This document shows, piece after piece, positions 1 through 6,335 of a stretch of 9,526 nt of DNA. Where the stretch lies: the NCBI RefSeq assembly GCF_036002505.1, contig NZ_DASYTH010000066.1:1-9526 (forward strand), read 5' to 3'. Source of the stretch: DASYTH01 sp036002505. GTDB lineage: Bacteria; Actinomycetota; Actinomycetes; Mycobacteriales; Pseudonocardiaceae. How positions within the stretch are numbered: position 1 is the stretch's first letter; each line of letters begins with the position of its first letter. The notes below the pieces were generated by a model, which had not been told where the DNA came from, ran no database searches, and worked only from the letters and a program-made list of their open reading frames with translations. The translations under genes were made by a program, and so were the position numbers.

Positions 1-4
1 ACGT

Positions 5-1345
5 TCAGGACACGTCGGCCGGGTTGGCGAGCCAGGTGTTGCACTGGTAGGTGCGGTTCTTCTGCGCTCCCTGCTCCCACCAGCTGATCGAGTGCGCGTC
101 GCTGCCGTGGTCGCGTGGCTGGCCCTGGTTGTGGTCGCCGCGGTCCTGGGTCGTCCGCGCCTCCTGCAGGACGTTCTGATCCACCGAGCCGCGGGAGTAC
201 GTGGCCGCCAGGAACATCCCGGAGAAGCACTGCGCCTGCAGCTCGAGCCGCCGGGACAGCTCCAGGCCGGCCACGGTGTCGGCGCCCGCGTCGTAGCGCA
301 GGTCCCAGTACGCCGCCTGCACCCCAGAGAGCTCCTGCACGTGGTGGCCGTACTCGTGCGCGAGCACCGCGAGGTAGACCCCGGGATGGGCGCCGTACAG
401 GTCGGTCTGCAGCGCGCCGAACGGCAGGTAGATCGTGTGGTTGCGCGGGCAGTAGAACGCCGCGAAGCTGCGGCCCTCGCTGCCGGTGCACGGGCTGTTC
501 ACCCCGCCGTTGCCGGGCGCCTCCAGGCTCGGCGGGGAGTACGGCAGCCCGGCGCGCTGCAGCACCGGCGCCCAGGTGGCCTCCAGGCAGGGCAGGGCGC
601 TGGCGAAGAACGCCGCCGCGCTCTGCGGGTCGGTGCGCCAGCGGGCCAGGGTGCAGGTCACCGCCGGCGTGCCGAAATCTCCGGCGAACAGTGGGTTGTT
701 CCCCAGCGCGGGCACCGGCCGCGGCCCGGCCGGTGCGGTGCTGGCCGGCGTCGACCTGGTCGTGGTGATCAACGAGGTGGTGGTCGTGGTGGTGGTCGTC
801 GCCCGGCTCGTCCGCCTCGTCGTGGTGGTCGCCGCGGTGTCCGGGGTGGACGATCGGGTCGAGCTGGCGGCGGGGTAGTCGTACCCGGCGTCGGCCACGT
901 GGTTCTTCTTACCGGTCAACGTGATCACACCGACCAGCCCGGCGGCGACCACGAGTGCGGCGACCAGCACGGTGGCCACCACGGCCCCGGTGTTCGACCG
1001 CCGCGGCGCGAACGCCCCCGGGTGGGACGGCAGCGTCCACGGCGGAAGCGTGGAGCCGCCCGGACGAGGCGGCCAGCCGGTCCCCGGTGGTGGACCCACC
1101 CAGCCCGGCGGAGCACCGGGCGGGGCTTGCCAACCGGGCGGTGGACCCGGCCAGCCAGGCGCCGCGCCCCGCGGTCCGGGTGGCGGGCTCTGCCAGCCGG
1201 GTGACGGCCCCTGCCATCCCGGCGGCGGGCGGTAGCCGGGTGGGGGTGGGCCGGGGCGCGGCGGCAGCGGGCGGGCCACCGGCGGCGGGGCGACCGGGCG
1301 CGGCGGTGGATACGGGCCGTACGGGCCGCCCGGCGGCTGGTTCAT
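5..1345 (-). CDS. Membrane-anchored neutral zinc metallopeptidase
   Basis: The 446-residue protein belongs to the putative neutral zinc metallopeptidase family (Pfam Zn_peptidase, the YpfJ type). Residues 1-115 are a cytosolic Pro/Gly/Trp-rich tail with repeated PGW motifs. Residues about 119-144 form one membrane segment without a preceding cleavable signal, so topology is N-in/C-out. Residues 160-207 are a Thr/Ser-rich linker, and the peptidase domain runs from about 215 to the end. The zinc motif is HEYGHH (H330, E331, H334). The later ELQAQCFSG (from E368) is where the family has its third ligand and conserved Cys. Six cysteines (231, 253, 286, 299, 373, 435) fit an oxidised extracellular domain. 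The ATG at 1345 is preceded by G-rich SD-like sequence. The family assignment is firm; the substrate is unknown. The gene diverges from the DUF2207 gene. Confidence 0.9.
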   Translation of the reverse strand: MNQPPGGPYGPYPPPRPVAPPPVARPLPPRPGPPPPGYRPPPGWQGPSPGWQSPPPGPRGAAPGWPGPPPGWQAPPGAPPGWVGPPPGTGWPPRPGGSTLPPWTLPSHPGAFAPRRSNTGAVVATVLVAALVVAAGLVGVITLTGKKNHVADAGYDYPAASSTRSSTPDTAATTTTRRTSRATTTTTTTTSLITTTRSTPASTAPAGPRPVPALGNNPLFAGDFGTPAVTCTLARWRTDPQSAAAFFASALPCLEATWAPVLQRAGLPYSPPSLEAPGNGGVNSPCTGSEGRSFAAFYCPRNHTIYLPFGALQTDLYGAHPGVYLAVLAHEYGHHVQELSGVQAAYWDLRYDAGADTVAGLELSRRLELQAQCFSGMFLAATYSRGSVDQNVLQEARTTQDRGDHNQGQPRDHGSDAHSISWWEQGAQKNRTYQCNTWLANPADVS

Positions 1346-1419
1346 CCCCTCGTTCCCCCATGCGCTGATCTGGTTGGACCGCCGGTGAGCTTAGGGCCGC
1401 TGGGCTATTGTCCGCAGGC
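1346..1419. promoter_or_regulatory. Divergent intergenic promoter region
   Basis: This 74-bp gap must hold the 5' signals of both the zinc peptidase (-) and the DUF2207 gene (+). On the plus strand TATTGT (1406-1411) is a plausible -10 box ending 8 bp before the GTG at 1420, which would give a leaderless or nearly leaderless mRNA. On the minus strand TAAGCT (complement of 1388-1393) fits a TANNNT -10 box and would leave a leader of about 36 nt. Neither has a convincing -35. The two candidate boxes lie back to back, so the promoters would overlap. These are motif guesses only. Confidence 0.4.
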
Positions 1420-3090
1420 GTGTCAGCGAAATGGGGGATGCCCGCCGCCGTGGCCATCGGGCTGGCGTTAGCGGCGTTCGGCGCGGCGCAGCCGTCGATT
1501 CCGCCTCCGCCGCCGGGCGGACCCACGATCAACTTCACGGTTCCGCCGCGCCCCTCCGGCGGCTCCGGCATCCTGCAGCCCACCACTCCGTCGACACCGC
1601 GCCCCAGCACCGAGCGCCCGAGGCCGCTGCTGCCGCAGAGCATCAACGTGGCGCTGAAGGTGGAGCGCGACGGCCGGCTGACCGTGGCCGAGACCGTGTT
1701 CGTGCAGGCCGGAAAGACCATGACCCGGCGCGCCCCGCTGCGGATCGGCTCCGGCGGCGACCGGGAGCGGGTGTTCACCATCCGCGACCCCGCGACGGAC
1801 GGGAACGCCAGCACCGAGATCACCGCCGACGAGCTCGTGCTCAGGTTCGGCGAGGGTGCCAGCACCGTGACGTACACAGTGGACGGTGCGGTGACCGACC
1901 TCGGCGATCACGTGGAGGCGCGCTGGCAGGTGGCCGGCGGCTGGGACGTCCAGGTGCGGTTCCTGCGCGCCTCGTTCCTCGCGCCGGAACCGCCGGGCTC
2001 GGTGGTGTGCCTGGCCGGCGTCCTCGGCTCGACCTCGCCGTGCGAGTCCGCGGCCACCGACCACGGCGGCGTGCTCCGGGTCGTCCAGCAGAACCTCAAG
2101 CCCGGCAACCGGATCGACCTGTCCGTCAGCCTGCCGCCGGGCACCCTGCCGGCCAACGCCCGCTTCGACGCATCGTCCACAAAGGCTGGTGCGTTCGCGC
2201 TCACCCCGGCCAGCGGCATCGGCCTGGGCGCGCTGACCCTGCTGGTACTGGGCGGTTTCCTGCTCCTGTGGCTGGCCCGCGGCCGCGACGCGCGGGCCCT
2301 GGCCACCGACGTCGGCCCGGTGGATGTCCTGGTGCGCGAAGGAGACCGGGTCTCGTTCGCCTCCCCGGACGGCGTCCTCCCCGGCCAGATCGGCACCGTC
2401 GTCGACGAGCGGGTGGACCCTACCGACCTCGCCGCCACCGTGCTCGACCTCGCCGTCCGCAACTACCTCTGGATCTCCGAGCAGGGTTCCGAGGACTGGC
2501 TCCTGGTCCGCCGCAACCTACCCGACGACGCGCTCACCGCCTACGAGAGCACCGTCCTCGACGCCCTGCTGCCGAATGACCGGGTCCGCCTCTCCGATCT
2601 GTCCACAGTGGACACCAAGCCGATCCGTGACGCCCTCTACGCCGACGTCGTGGCCCGCAACTGGTTCACCCACCGCCCCGACCGCGAACGCGCCCGCTGG
2701 ACCGTGGCCGGCGCGGCCCTGACCGTCCTCGGCATCGCCGCCACCGTGGTCCTGGCCGTCACCGCCGGCCACGCCCTGATCGGCCTCGCCCTGGTCATCG
2801 GCGGCCTCGCGCTGATCCTCGGCGCCCGCTGGATGCCGGCCCGCACCCGCCGCGGCAGCGTCCTCGTCCAGCAGGTCCGCGGCCTGCTCACCTACCTCCG
2901 CGGCGCTGACCCCACATCCCTGCCGGCCGCCGACCGCGACACCGTGATCGCCCGCTCGTTCCCCTACGCCCTCGTCCTCGGCGACACCGACCACTGGCTC
3001 GCCATATCCGGCGACACCCTGCACTGGTACGAGGGCACCCCGGCCAACATCCCGAAGTTCCTCATCGCGCTGACGGGCCACCTCCACTAG
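1420..3090 (+). CDS. DUF2207-family membrane protein
   Basis: This 556-residue protein of unknown function has the layout of the DUF2207 family. An N-terminal hydrophobic segment (about residues 7-24, signal peptide or anchor) leads into a Pro-rich linker and then an extracytoplasmic beta-rich domain. A membrane helix follows at about 265-286. A cytoplasmic part includes the typical DPTDLAATVLDLAVRNYLWI stretch, a membrane hairpin lies at about 428-470, and the tail has VRGLLTYLRG and FPYALVLGD, both family hallmarks. I place the start at GTG 1420; the frame also allows TTG 1408 (four residues longer) and ATG 1438. Leu17 is a rare TTA codon inside the signal region. The extracytoplasmic domain has one Cys pair (around 2010-2041). 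Role unknown; divergent from a membrane peptidase, which hints at an envelope function. Confidence 0.85.
   Translation: MSAKWGMPAAVAIGLALAAFGAAQPSIPPPPPGGPTINFTVPPRPSGGSGILQPTTPSTPRPSTERPRPLLPQSINVALKVERDGRLTVAETVFVQAGKTMTRRAPLRIGSGGDRERVFTIRDPATDGNASTEITADELVLRFGEGASTVTYTVDGAVTDLGDHVEARWQVAGGWDVQVRFLRASFLAPEPPGSVVCLAGVLGSTSPCESAATDHGGVLRVVQQNLKPGNRIDLSVSLPPGTLPANARFDASSTKAGAFALTPASGIGLGALTLLVLGGFLLLWLARGRDARALATDVGPVDVLVREGDRVSFASPDGVLPGQIGTVVDERVDPTDLAATVLDLAVRNYLWISEQGSEDWLLVRRNLPDDALTAYESTVLDALLPNDRVRLSDLSTVDTKPIRDALYADVVARNWFTHRPDRERARWTVAGAALTVLGIAATVVLAVTAGHALIGLALVIGGLALILGARWMPARTRRGSVLVQQVRGLLTYLRGADPTSLPAADRDTVIARSFPYALVLGDTDHWLAISGDTLHWYEGTPANIPKFLIALTGHLH
2601..2613 (+). repeat. 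Intragenic 13-mer GTCCACAGTGGAC (type copy)
   Basis: This near-perfect palindrome around a central A lies inside the DUF2207 gene, where it reads TCC ACA GTG GAC (Ser-Thr-Val-Asp). Single-mismatch copies occur at 1872-1884 (same gene), 6421-6433 (M16 partner) and 7722-7734 (nudC). A two-mismatch copy is at 7408-7420. All are on the plus strand with the same central A and the same codon phase. The copies use codons that are rare at this GC content (ACA, TCA, GTA), so the pattern is not explained by ordinary codon choice. Function unknown. Confidence 0.55.
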
Positions 3091-3096
3091 TGACTG

Positions 3097-3255
3097 TGTT
3101 GGCGCCTCACGTCGTCGTGTTTGCCTGCTGCGTCGGTGTGTTGGCGTGTCACGTCGTTGTCTTGTCCCACTGGGGTGCGCCACCGGCCAACATGCCAACG
3201 CCACGGGCCAACTTGTCGACGTCAGGGGCCAACACAACGATGTCAGGGGCCAAAA
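3097..3255. repeat. Mirrored array of 21-bp units
   Basis: The gap between two convergent genes is almost wholly made of degenerate 21-bp units with no spacers. Plus-oriented units start at 3097, 3118, 3139 and a divergent one at 3160. Inverted units end at 3192, 3213, 3234 and 3255. The shared core, read from the outer edge inward, is TGTTGGCCCCTGACGTCG plus three variable bases. The outermost pair (3097-3117 versus 3235-3255 inverted) matches at 16 of 21 positions; inner pairs are weaker. The centre contains GGTG-CGC-CACC (3174-3184). The whole can form a long imperfect stem or cruciform, so it may work as a bidirectional terminator. A period of 21 bp equals two helical turns, which would also suit a protein-binding array. 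Confidence 0.75.
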
Positions 3256-3262
3256 CGCCTGG

Positions 3263-3754
3263 TTAGAGGGTCACGGCCAGCCGGTGGTCGTGGGCTTTGC
3301 CGTGCGGGACACAGGGGTCGCCGACGGGACGGGGGCAGAGGATCCAGTGTTGCGTCGCGCGGGCGCGGTAGAGGCGGAACGGGCCGGGCTCGCGGAGTTC
3401 GTCGGCGGCGAAGACCCGGGCGCCGCGGGCCGGCGGGCCGGGGTAGACCTGCAGCCCGCGGTCGAAGTCCGCGCCGGTCACCTGGACGGCCTCGGCGGCC
3501 AGGTACACCGCCTGCGCCCGCGCCTGGTTGGGCCGCAGCTGCGAGTTGAAGATCACGATGCTGAGCTGCGGCCGCTCGGCCAGGTTCACCGAGTGCGCGG
3601 CGTCGGGCGCGGAGATCCAGTAGAAATCCACGTAGTCCTCGGTCGCGAAGTACACCGGCGACACCCAGGGATGGCCCGTCGCGTCGGCGGTGCTCAACGT
3701 CATGAACACGTTGGCGTCGATGATGTCTCGGACAAGATCCGCTTCATTGCTCAT
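3263..3754 (-). CDS. Pyridoxamine 5'-phosphate oxidase-like flavin protein
   Basis: The 163-residue protein has the split beta-barrel fold of the PNPOx-like superfamily, which binds FMN, F420 or sometimes heme. The N-terminal half carries the recognisable pattern FMTLSTADATGHPWVSPVYF (residues 17-36), then FYWIS (44-48) and NLAERPQLSIVIFNS (57-71), the usual dimer and flavin-binding strands. RATQHWIL (132-139) ends the barrel. Length is typical of single-domain members; nothing shows that it is a true pyridoxamine oxidase, and an F420- or FMN-dependent oxidoreductase is equally possible. I use the ATG at 3754 rather than the upstream ATG at 3784, because an AAGGTGGG Shine-Dalgarno-like sequence lies just upstream and the extra ten residues lie outside the fold. 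Monocistronic, between a convergent and a divergent neighbour. Confidence 0.85.
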   Translation of the reverse strand: MSNEADLVRDIIDANVFMTLSTADATGHPWVSPVYFATEDYVDFYWISAPDAAHSVNLAERPQLSIVIFNSQLRPNQARAQAVYLAAEAVQVTGADFDRGLQVYPGPPARGARVFAADELREPGPFRLYRARATQHWILCPRPVGDPCVPHGKAHDHRLAVTL

Positions 3755-3901
3755 GCTGGCCCACCTTATCGTCGCCGAGCGCACCGGTGTTACCCCGTTT
3801 GAGCTGCGAATATATCCCTACGAGTGATGCTCGCAGACACATTGACACGCGCGGTAATGTGCGCTCCTTCACCGCTGTGACGACCCCGACGGGAGTGCTC
3901 C
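3755..3901. promoter_or_regulatory. Divergent regulatory gap with inverted repeat and RBS
   Basis: This 147-bp region separates the flavin protein (-) from the sortase-substrate gene (+) and is more AT-rich than its surroundings around 3808-3860. It contains an inverted repeat CACATT-N12-AATGTG (3838-3843 and 3856-3861), a smaller one CGAG-N5-CTCG (3821-3833), and TTGACA (3842-3847) inside the first. No good -10 box stands 16-18 bp downstream of that TTGACA. GGGAG (3891-3895) sits 6 bp before the ATG at 3902 and is a clear ribosome-binding site. The 6-bp-arm repeat could be an operator, but this rests on symmetry alone. Confidence 0.45.
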
Positions 3902-5023
3902 ATGGCCAGGTCCGCGCGGCTCCTGATCGTGGCGGCCACGGCCGGGTTCATGGTGACCGCGGGCGCGGCCACCAGCCAGGCGCAACCCGACGCGGGCCCG
4001 GCCGAGGTGCCCATGCCGCGGATCGTGATCGCGGACGCCACCTGTGACCTCGGCGGCGCCAAGGTCACGGTGTGGATCGACGAGACCGGCGACCAGCCGC
4101 GGCACGTGCGGCTCGACCGGCTGCGTCCCGATCAGGCGACCCAGACCAGGGACAGCGCGTTCGACTCGGACCACATCCAGCACAAGGTGGTGTTCGAACC
4201 GGTCCCCGCCGGCGACTACACGGTGCACGTCGACGGTCTCGACGGACCGCAGGACGACGTCCCCGTCGTGGTCAAACCCTGTGGCGACAAGGGGTCAACC
4301 GGCAAGCCGCTCGCGGTGGAGGTCGCCTGCAAGGCCGGCTGGGGCCTGGTCACGTTCACCGTCGCCAACCCGCGCAGCGGTGCCGTCGACTACGACCTGC
4401 TGGTCGGCGGGTTCCAGCAGTACCAGGCGACCCTGGGCCAGGGCGTGTTCCTGCGGGTCGCCTTCAACGCCTTCGACAACAAGGTGGACGACGGTGCCTA
4501 CAAGGCCGAGCTCAAGGTGGGCAAGGACGTCGTCGCCACCGAGAAGTTCAGGGTCACCTGCGCGGCCGGAAACGCGCCCACCCTCGACATCACCGCACAG
4601 TGCGATGCGAACACCGCCCGAGTGAGTGTCGGCGTCCTTAACCCGAACAGGACAACAATCGACTACACGGTCGTGTTAAAGGGCCAAACACAGCGCCTAT
4701 CCGTGGCCGGTGGCGTCCGCGGCACCGTCACGTTCCCCGGTATCCCGAATGGCGAGAATCCGGTTCAGGTCACCGGCGGGAACACCGGGACCACCGGCAA
4801 GGCGACCGTGCAGTGCGGTACGGAAACCACCACCACGACCCCACCGGCGACCACCACGGCCGCGACTTCGACCACCACGGCGGCACCGGCGCCGCAGGGG
4901 CGGTCCGGCGGGTTGGCGAGCACCGGCGTGATGGTCGGCGCGCTGGTCGGACTCGGCGCGCTGGCCCTGCTGCTCGGGGTCGCGCTGCGGCTCATGGGCC
5001 GGTGGCGAGCGCGCCGGGACTGA
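3902..5023 (+). CDS. Secreted three-domain protein with LASTG sorting signal
   Basis: The 373-residue protein is exported and probably wall-anchored. Residues 1-28 are a signal peptide (Arg-containing start, hydrophobic core, Ala-rich cleavage region near AATSQAQ). Three consecutive beta-rich segments follow, each bounded by one cysteine pair: C48/C127, C143/C220 and C234/C305. The second and third share AxPxSG/NPNRTT-DY-like turns, suggesting internal duplication of an Ig-like sandwich. Residues 308-330 are a Thr/Ala/Pro stalk. The C-terminus is LASTG (338-342), a hydrophobic stretch (343-366) and an Arg-rich tail, the order of a cell-wall sorting signal. LAXTG is the motif known for class E sortases of actinomycetes; no sortase lies in the window. 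Leu259 is a rare TTA codon, and codon use around 4590-4760 is less GC-rich than the rest. Ligand and function unknown. Confidence 0.85.
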   Translation: MARSARLLIVAATAGFMVTAGAATSQAQPDAGPAEVPMPRIVIADATCDLGGAKVTVWIDETGDQPRHVRLDRLRPDQATQTRDSAFDSDHIQHKVVFEPVPAGDYTVHVDGLDGPQDDVPVVVKPCGDKGSTGKPLAVEVACKAGWGLVTFTVANPRSGAVDYDLLVGGFQQYQATLGQGVFLRVAFNAFDNKVDDGAYKAELKVGKDVVATEKFRVTCAAGNAPTLDITAQCDANTARVSVGVLNPNRTTIDYTVVLKGQTQRLSVAGGVRGTVTFPGIPNGENPVQVTGGNTGTTGKATVQCGTETTTTTPPATTTAATSTTTAAPAPQGRSGGLASTGVMVGALVGLGALALLLGVALRLMGRWRARRD

Positions 5024-5039
5024 CCCCGCGGCGAGCCCG

Positions 5040-5045
5040 TAGGCT
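5040..5045 (+). promoter_or_regulatory. Candidate -10 box for a leaderless M16 transcript
   Basis: TAGGCT fits the TANNNT form and ends 6 bp before the GTG at 5052, so transcription would start at the first base of the start codon. No Shine-Dalgarno sequence is visible in the 28-bp gap after the preceding gene, which fits leaderless initiation. A -35 is not evident: CTGACC at 5020-5025 leaves a spacing of only 14 bp. Read-through from the upstream gene is the alternative. Confidence 0.35.
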
Positions 5046-5051
5046 GCGAAG

Positions 5052-6335
5052 GTGACCCAAACCGAGTTCGACAGGTTCACCCTCGCCAACGGCCTCCGTG
5101 TGGTCCTCGCCCCCGATACCACCTCGCCGGTCGTCGGCGTGAGCGTGCACTATGACGTGGGCTTCCGCTCCGAGCCCGAGGGACGCACCGGCTTCGCGCA
5201 CCTGTTCGAGCACCTGATGTTCCAGGGCAGCGAGAGCCTGGAGAAGCTCGCGCATTTCCGGCATGTGCAGTCCGCGGGCGGCACCTTCAACGGCTCGACG
5301 CACCCGGACTACACCGACTACTTCATGGTGCTGCCGTCCGCCGGGCTCGAGCGCGCGCTGTTCCTCGAGGCGGACCGGATGCGCGCGCCGAAGCTGACCG
5401 AGGAGAACCTGCGCAACCAGATCGACGTGGTGAAGGAGGAGATCCGGCTCAACGTGCTGAACCGGCCGTTCGGCGGGTTCCCCTGGATCCTCCTTCCGCC
5501 CGTGCTGTACCGGACGTTTCCCAACGCGCACAACGGTTACGGTGACTTCACCGACCTGGAGAACGCCAGCCTCGAGGACTGCGCGGCGTTCTTCGACACC
5601 TACTACGCGCCGGCCAACGCGGTGCTCACGGTGGCCGGTGATCTCGACATAGCACAGGTCAGATCGTTGGTGGAGAAGCACTTCGGCGACGTCCCGGCGC
5701 GCCCGGCCCCGGTCCGCCCGTCGTTCGCCGAGCCGCCCCCGGACGGTGAGCGGCGCGGCGAGCACGCCGACACGCACGCCCCGCTGCCGGCGCTCGCCGT
5801 GGGCTACCGGCTGCCCGACCCGGTCGCCGACATCGAGGCGTACGTGGCGAACGTGGTGCTCGCCGGCGTGCTGGCCGACGGCGCCGGCTCGCGGCTCAAG
5901 CAGCGTCTGGTGCACCGCGAACCGCTGGTCACCGACGTCAACGCGGGCTGCGGGCTGTTCGGGCCGTTCGAGGCGCGCGACCCGGACACGTTCACGATCA
6001 CCGCCATGCACACGGCCGCGGTCAGCGAGGACACCGTGCTCGGCGCCGTCGACGAGGAACTGGAGAAGGTCGCGGCGAGCGGCCCGAGCGAGGAGGAGTT
6101 GGCGAAGGTGACCGCGCGCTGGGTGGCGAGCCTGCACCGCGAGCACGACCGGTTGGTGCCGAGGACCCTGGCGCTCGGTTCGTTCGAGCTGCTGCACGGC
6201 GATCCCGCGCTGGTCTACCGGCTACCGGGCCTGATCGAGTCGGTCAGCCAGGACGCGGTCGCGGCCGCGGCCACGCTGCTGGGCCCCGAATCCCGCGCGG
6301 TGCTGACCGTGCGCCCGGCGGGTGGTGAATCATGA
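5052..6335 (+). CDS. M16 family zinc peptidase, catalytic subunit
   Basis: This 427-residue protein is a two-domain M16B peptidase (insulinase/mitochondrial-processing-peptidase family). The inverted zinc motif HLFEH gives H50, E53 (general base) and H54, with the distal zinc ligand at E130 in DVVKEEIRL, 76 residues later as the family requires. FTLANGLRVVL (8-19) and STHPDYTDYF (82-91) are further signatures. No signal peptide or membrane segment is seen, so it should be cytosolic. The start is GTG 5052. The stop overlaps the next start (ATGA, 6332-6335). The next gene encodes a related protein lacking the zinc motif, matching known heterodimeric M16 enzymes in which both halves form the clam-shell chamber. 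M16 enzymes cut small, often unfolded peptides; the substrate here cannot be named. Confidence 0.93.
   Translation: MTQTEFDRFTLANGLRVVLAPDTTSPVVGVSVHYDVGFRSEPEGRTGFAHLFEHLMFQGSESLEKLAHFRHVQSAGGTFNGSTHPDYTDYFMVLPSAGLERALFLEADRMRAPKLTEENLRNQIDVVKEEIRLNVLNRPFGGFPWILLPPVLYRTFPNAHNGYGDFTDLENASLEDCAAFFDTYYAPANAVLTVAGDLDIAQVRSLVEKHFGDVPARPAPVRPSFAEPPPDGERRGEHADTHAPLPALAVGYRLPDPVADIEAYVANVVLAGVLADGAGSRLKQRLVHREPLVTDVNAGCGLFGPFEARDPDTFTITAMHTAAVSEDTVLGAVDEELEKVAASGPSEEELAKVTARWVASLHREHDRLVPRTLALGSFELLHGDPALVYRLPGLIESVSQDAVAAAATLLGPESRAVLTVRPAGGES

Noticed and set aside
768..850. GTGGTGGTCGT-type repeats as a tandem-repeat element.
   Set aside because: They encode the Thr-rich linker of the zinc peptidase on the minus strand, so a coding explanation suffices.
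909..1877. Minus-strand open frame (322 residues) overlapping the zinc peptidase and DUF2207 genes.
   Set aside because: It spans the divergent promoter gap and the 5' ends of two well-supported genes, and its sequence is low-complexity Ser/Pro/Ala/Arg.
3097..3255. CRISPR array.
   Set aside because: Units are contiguous, degenerate, only 21 bp and reverse orientation in the middle; there are no unique spacers and no cas gene.
3146..3802. Plus-strand frame (218 residues) running through the 21-bp array and antisense to the flavin protein gene.
   Set aside because: Its N-terminus is a translation of the repeat units and the rest is antisense to a recognisable split-barrel protein.
3842..3847. 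TTGACA as the -35 of a sigma70-type promoter for the sortase-substrate gene.
   Set aside because: No TANNNT-like box lies 16-18 bp downstream; kept only as part of the inverted repeat.
4992..6197. Long minus-strand open frame (401 residues) opposite the M16 catalytic gene.
   Set aside because: Composition follows the GC-biased complement of the M16 codons; no domain is recognisable, and the plus-strand gene has full catalytic motifs.
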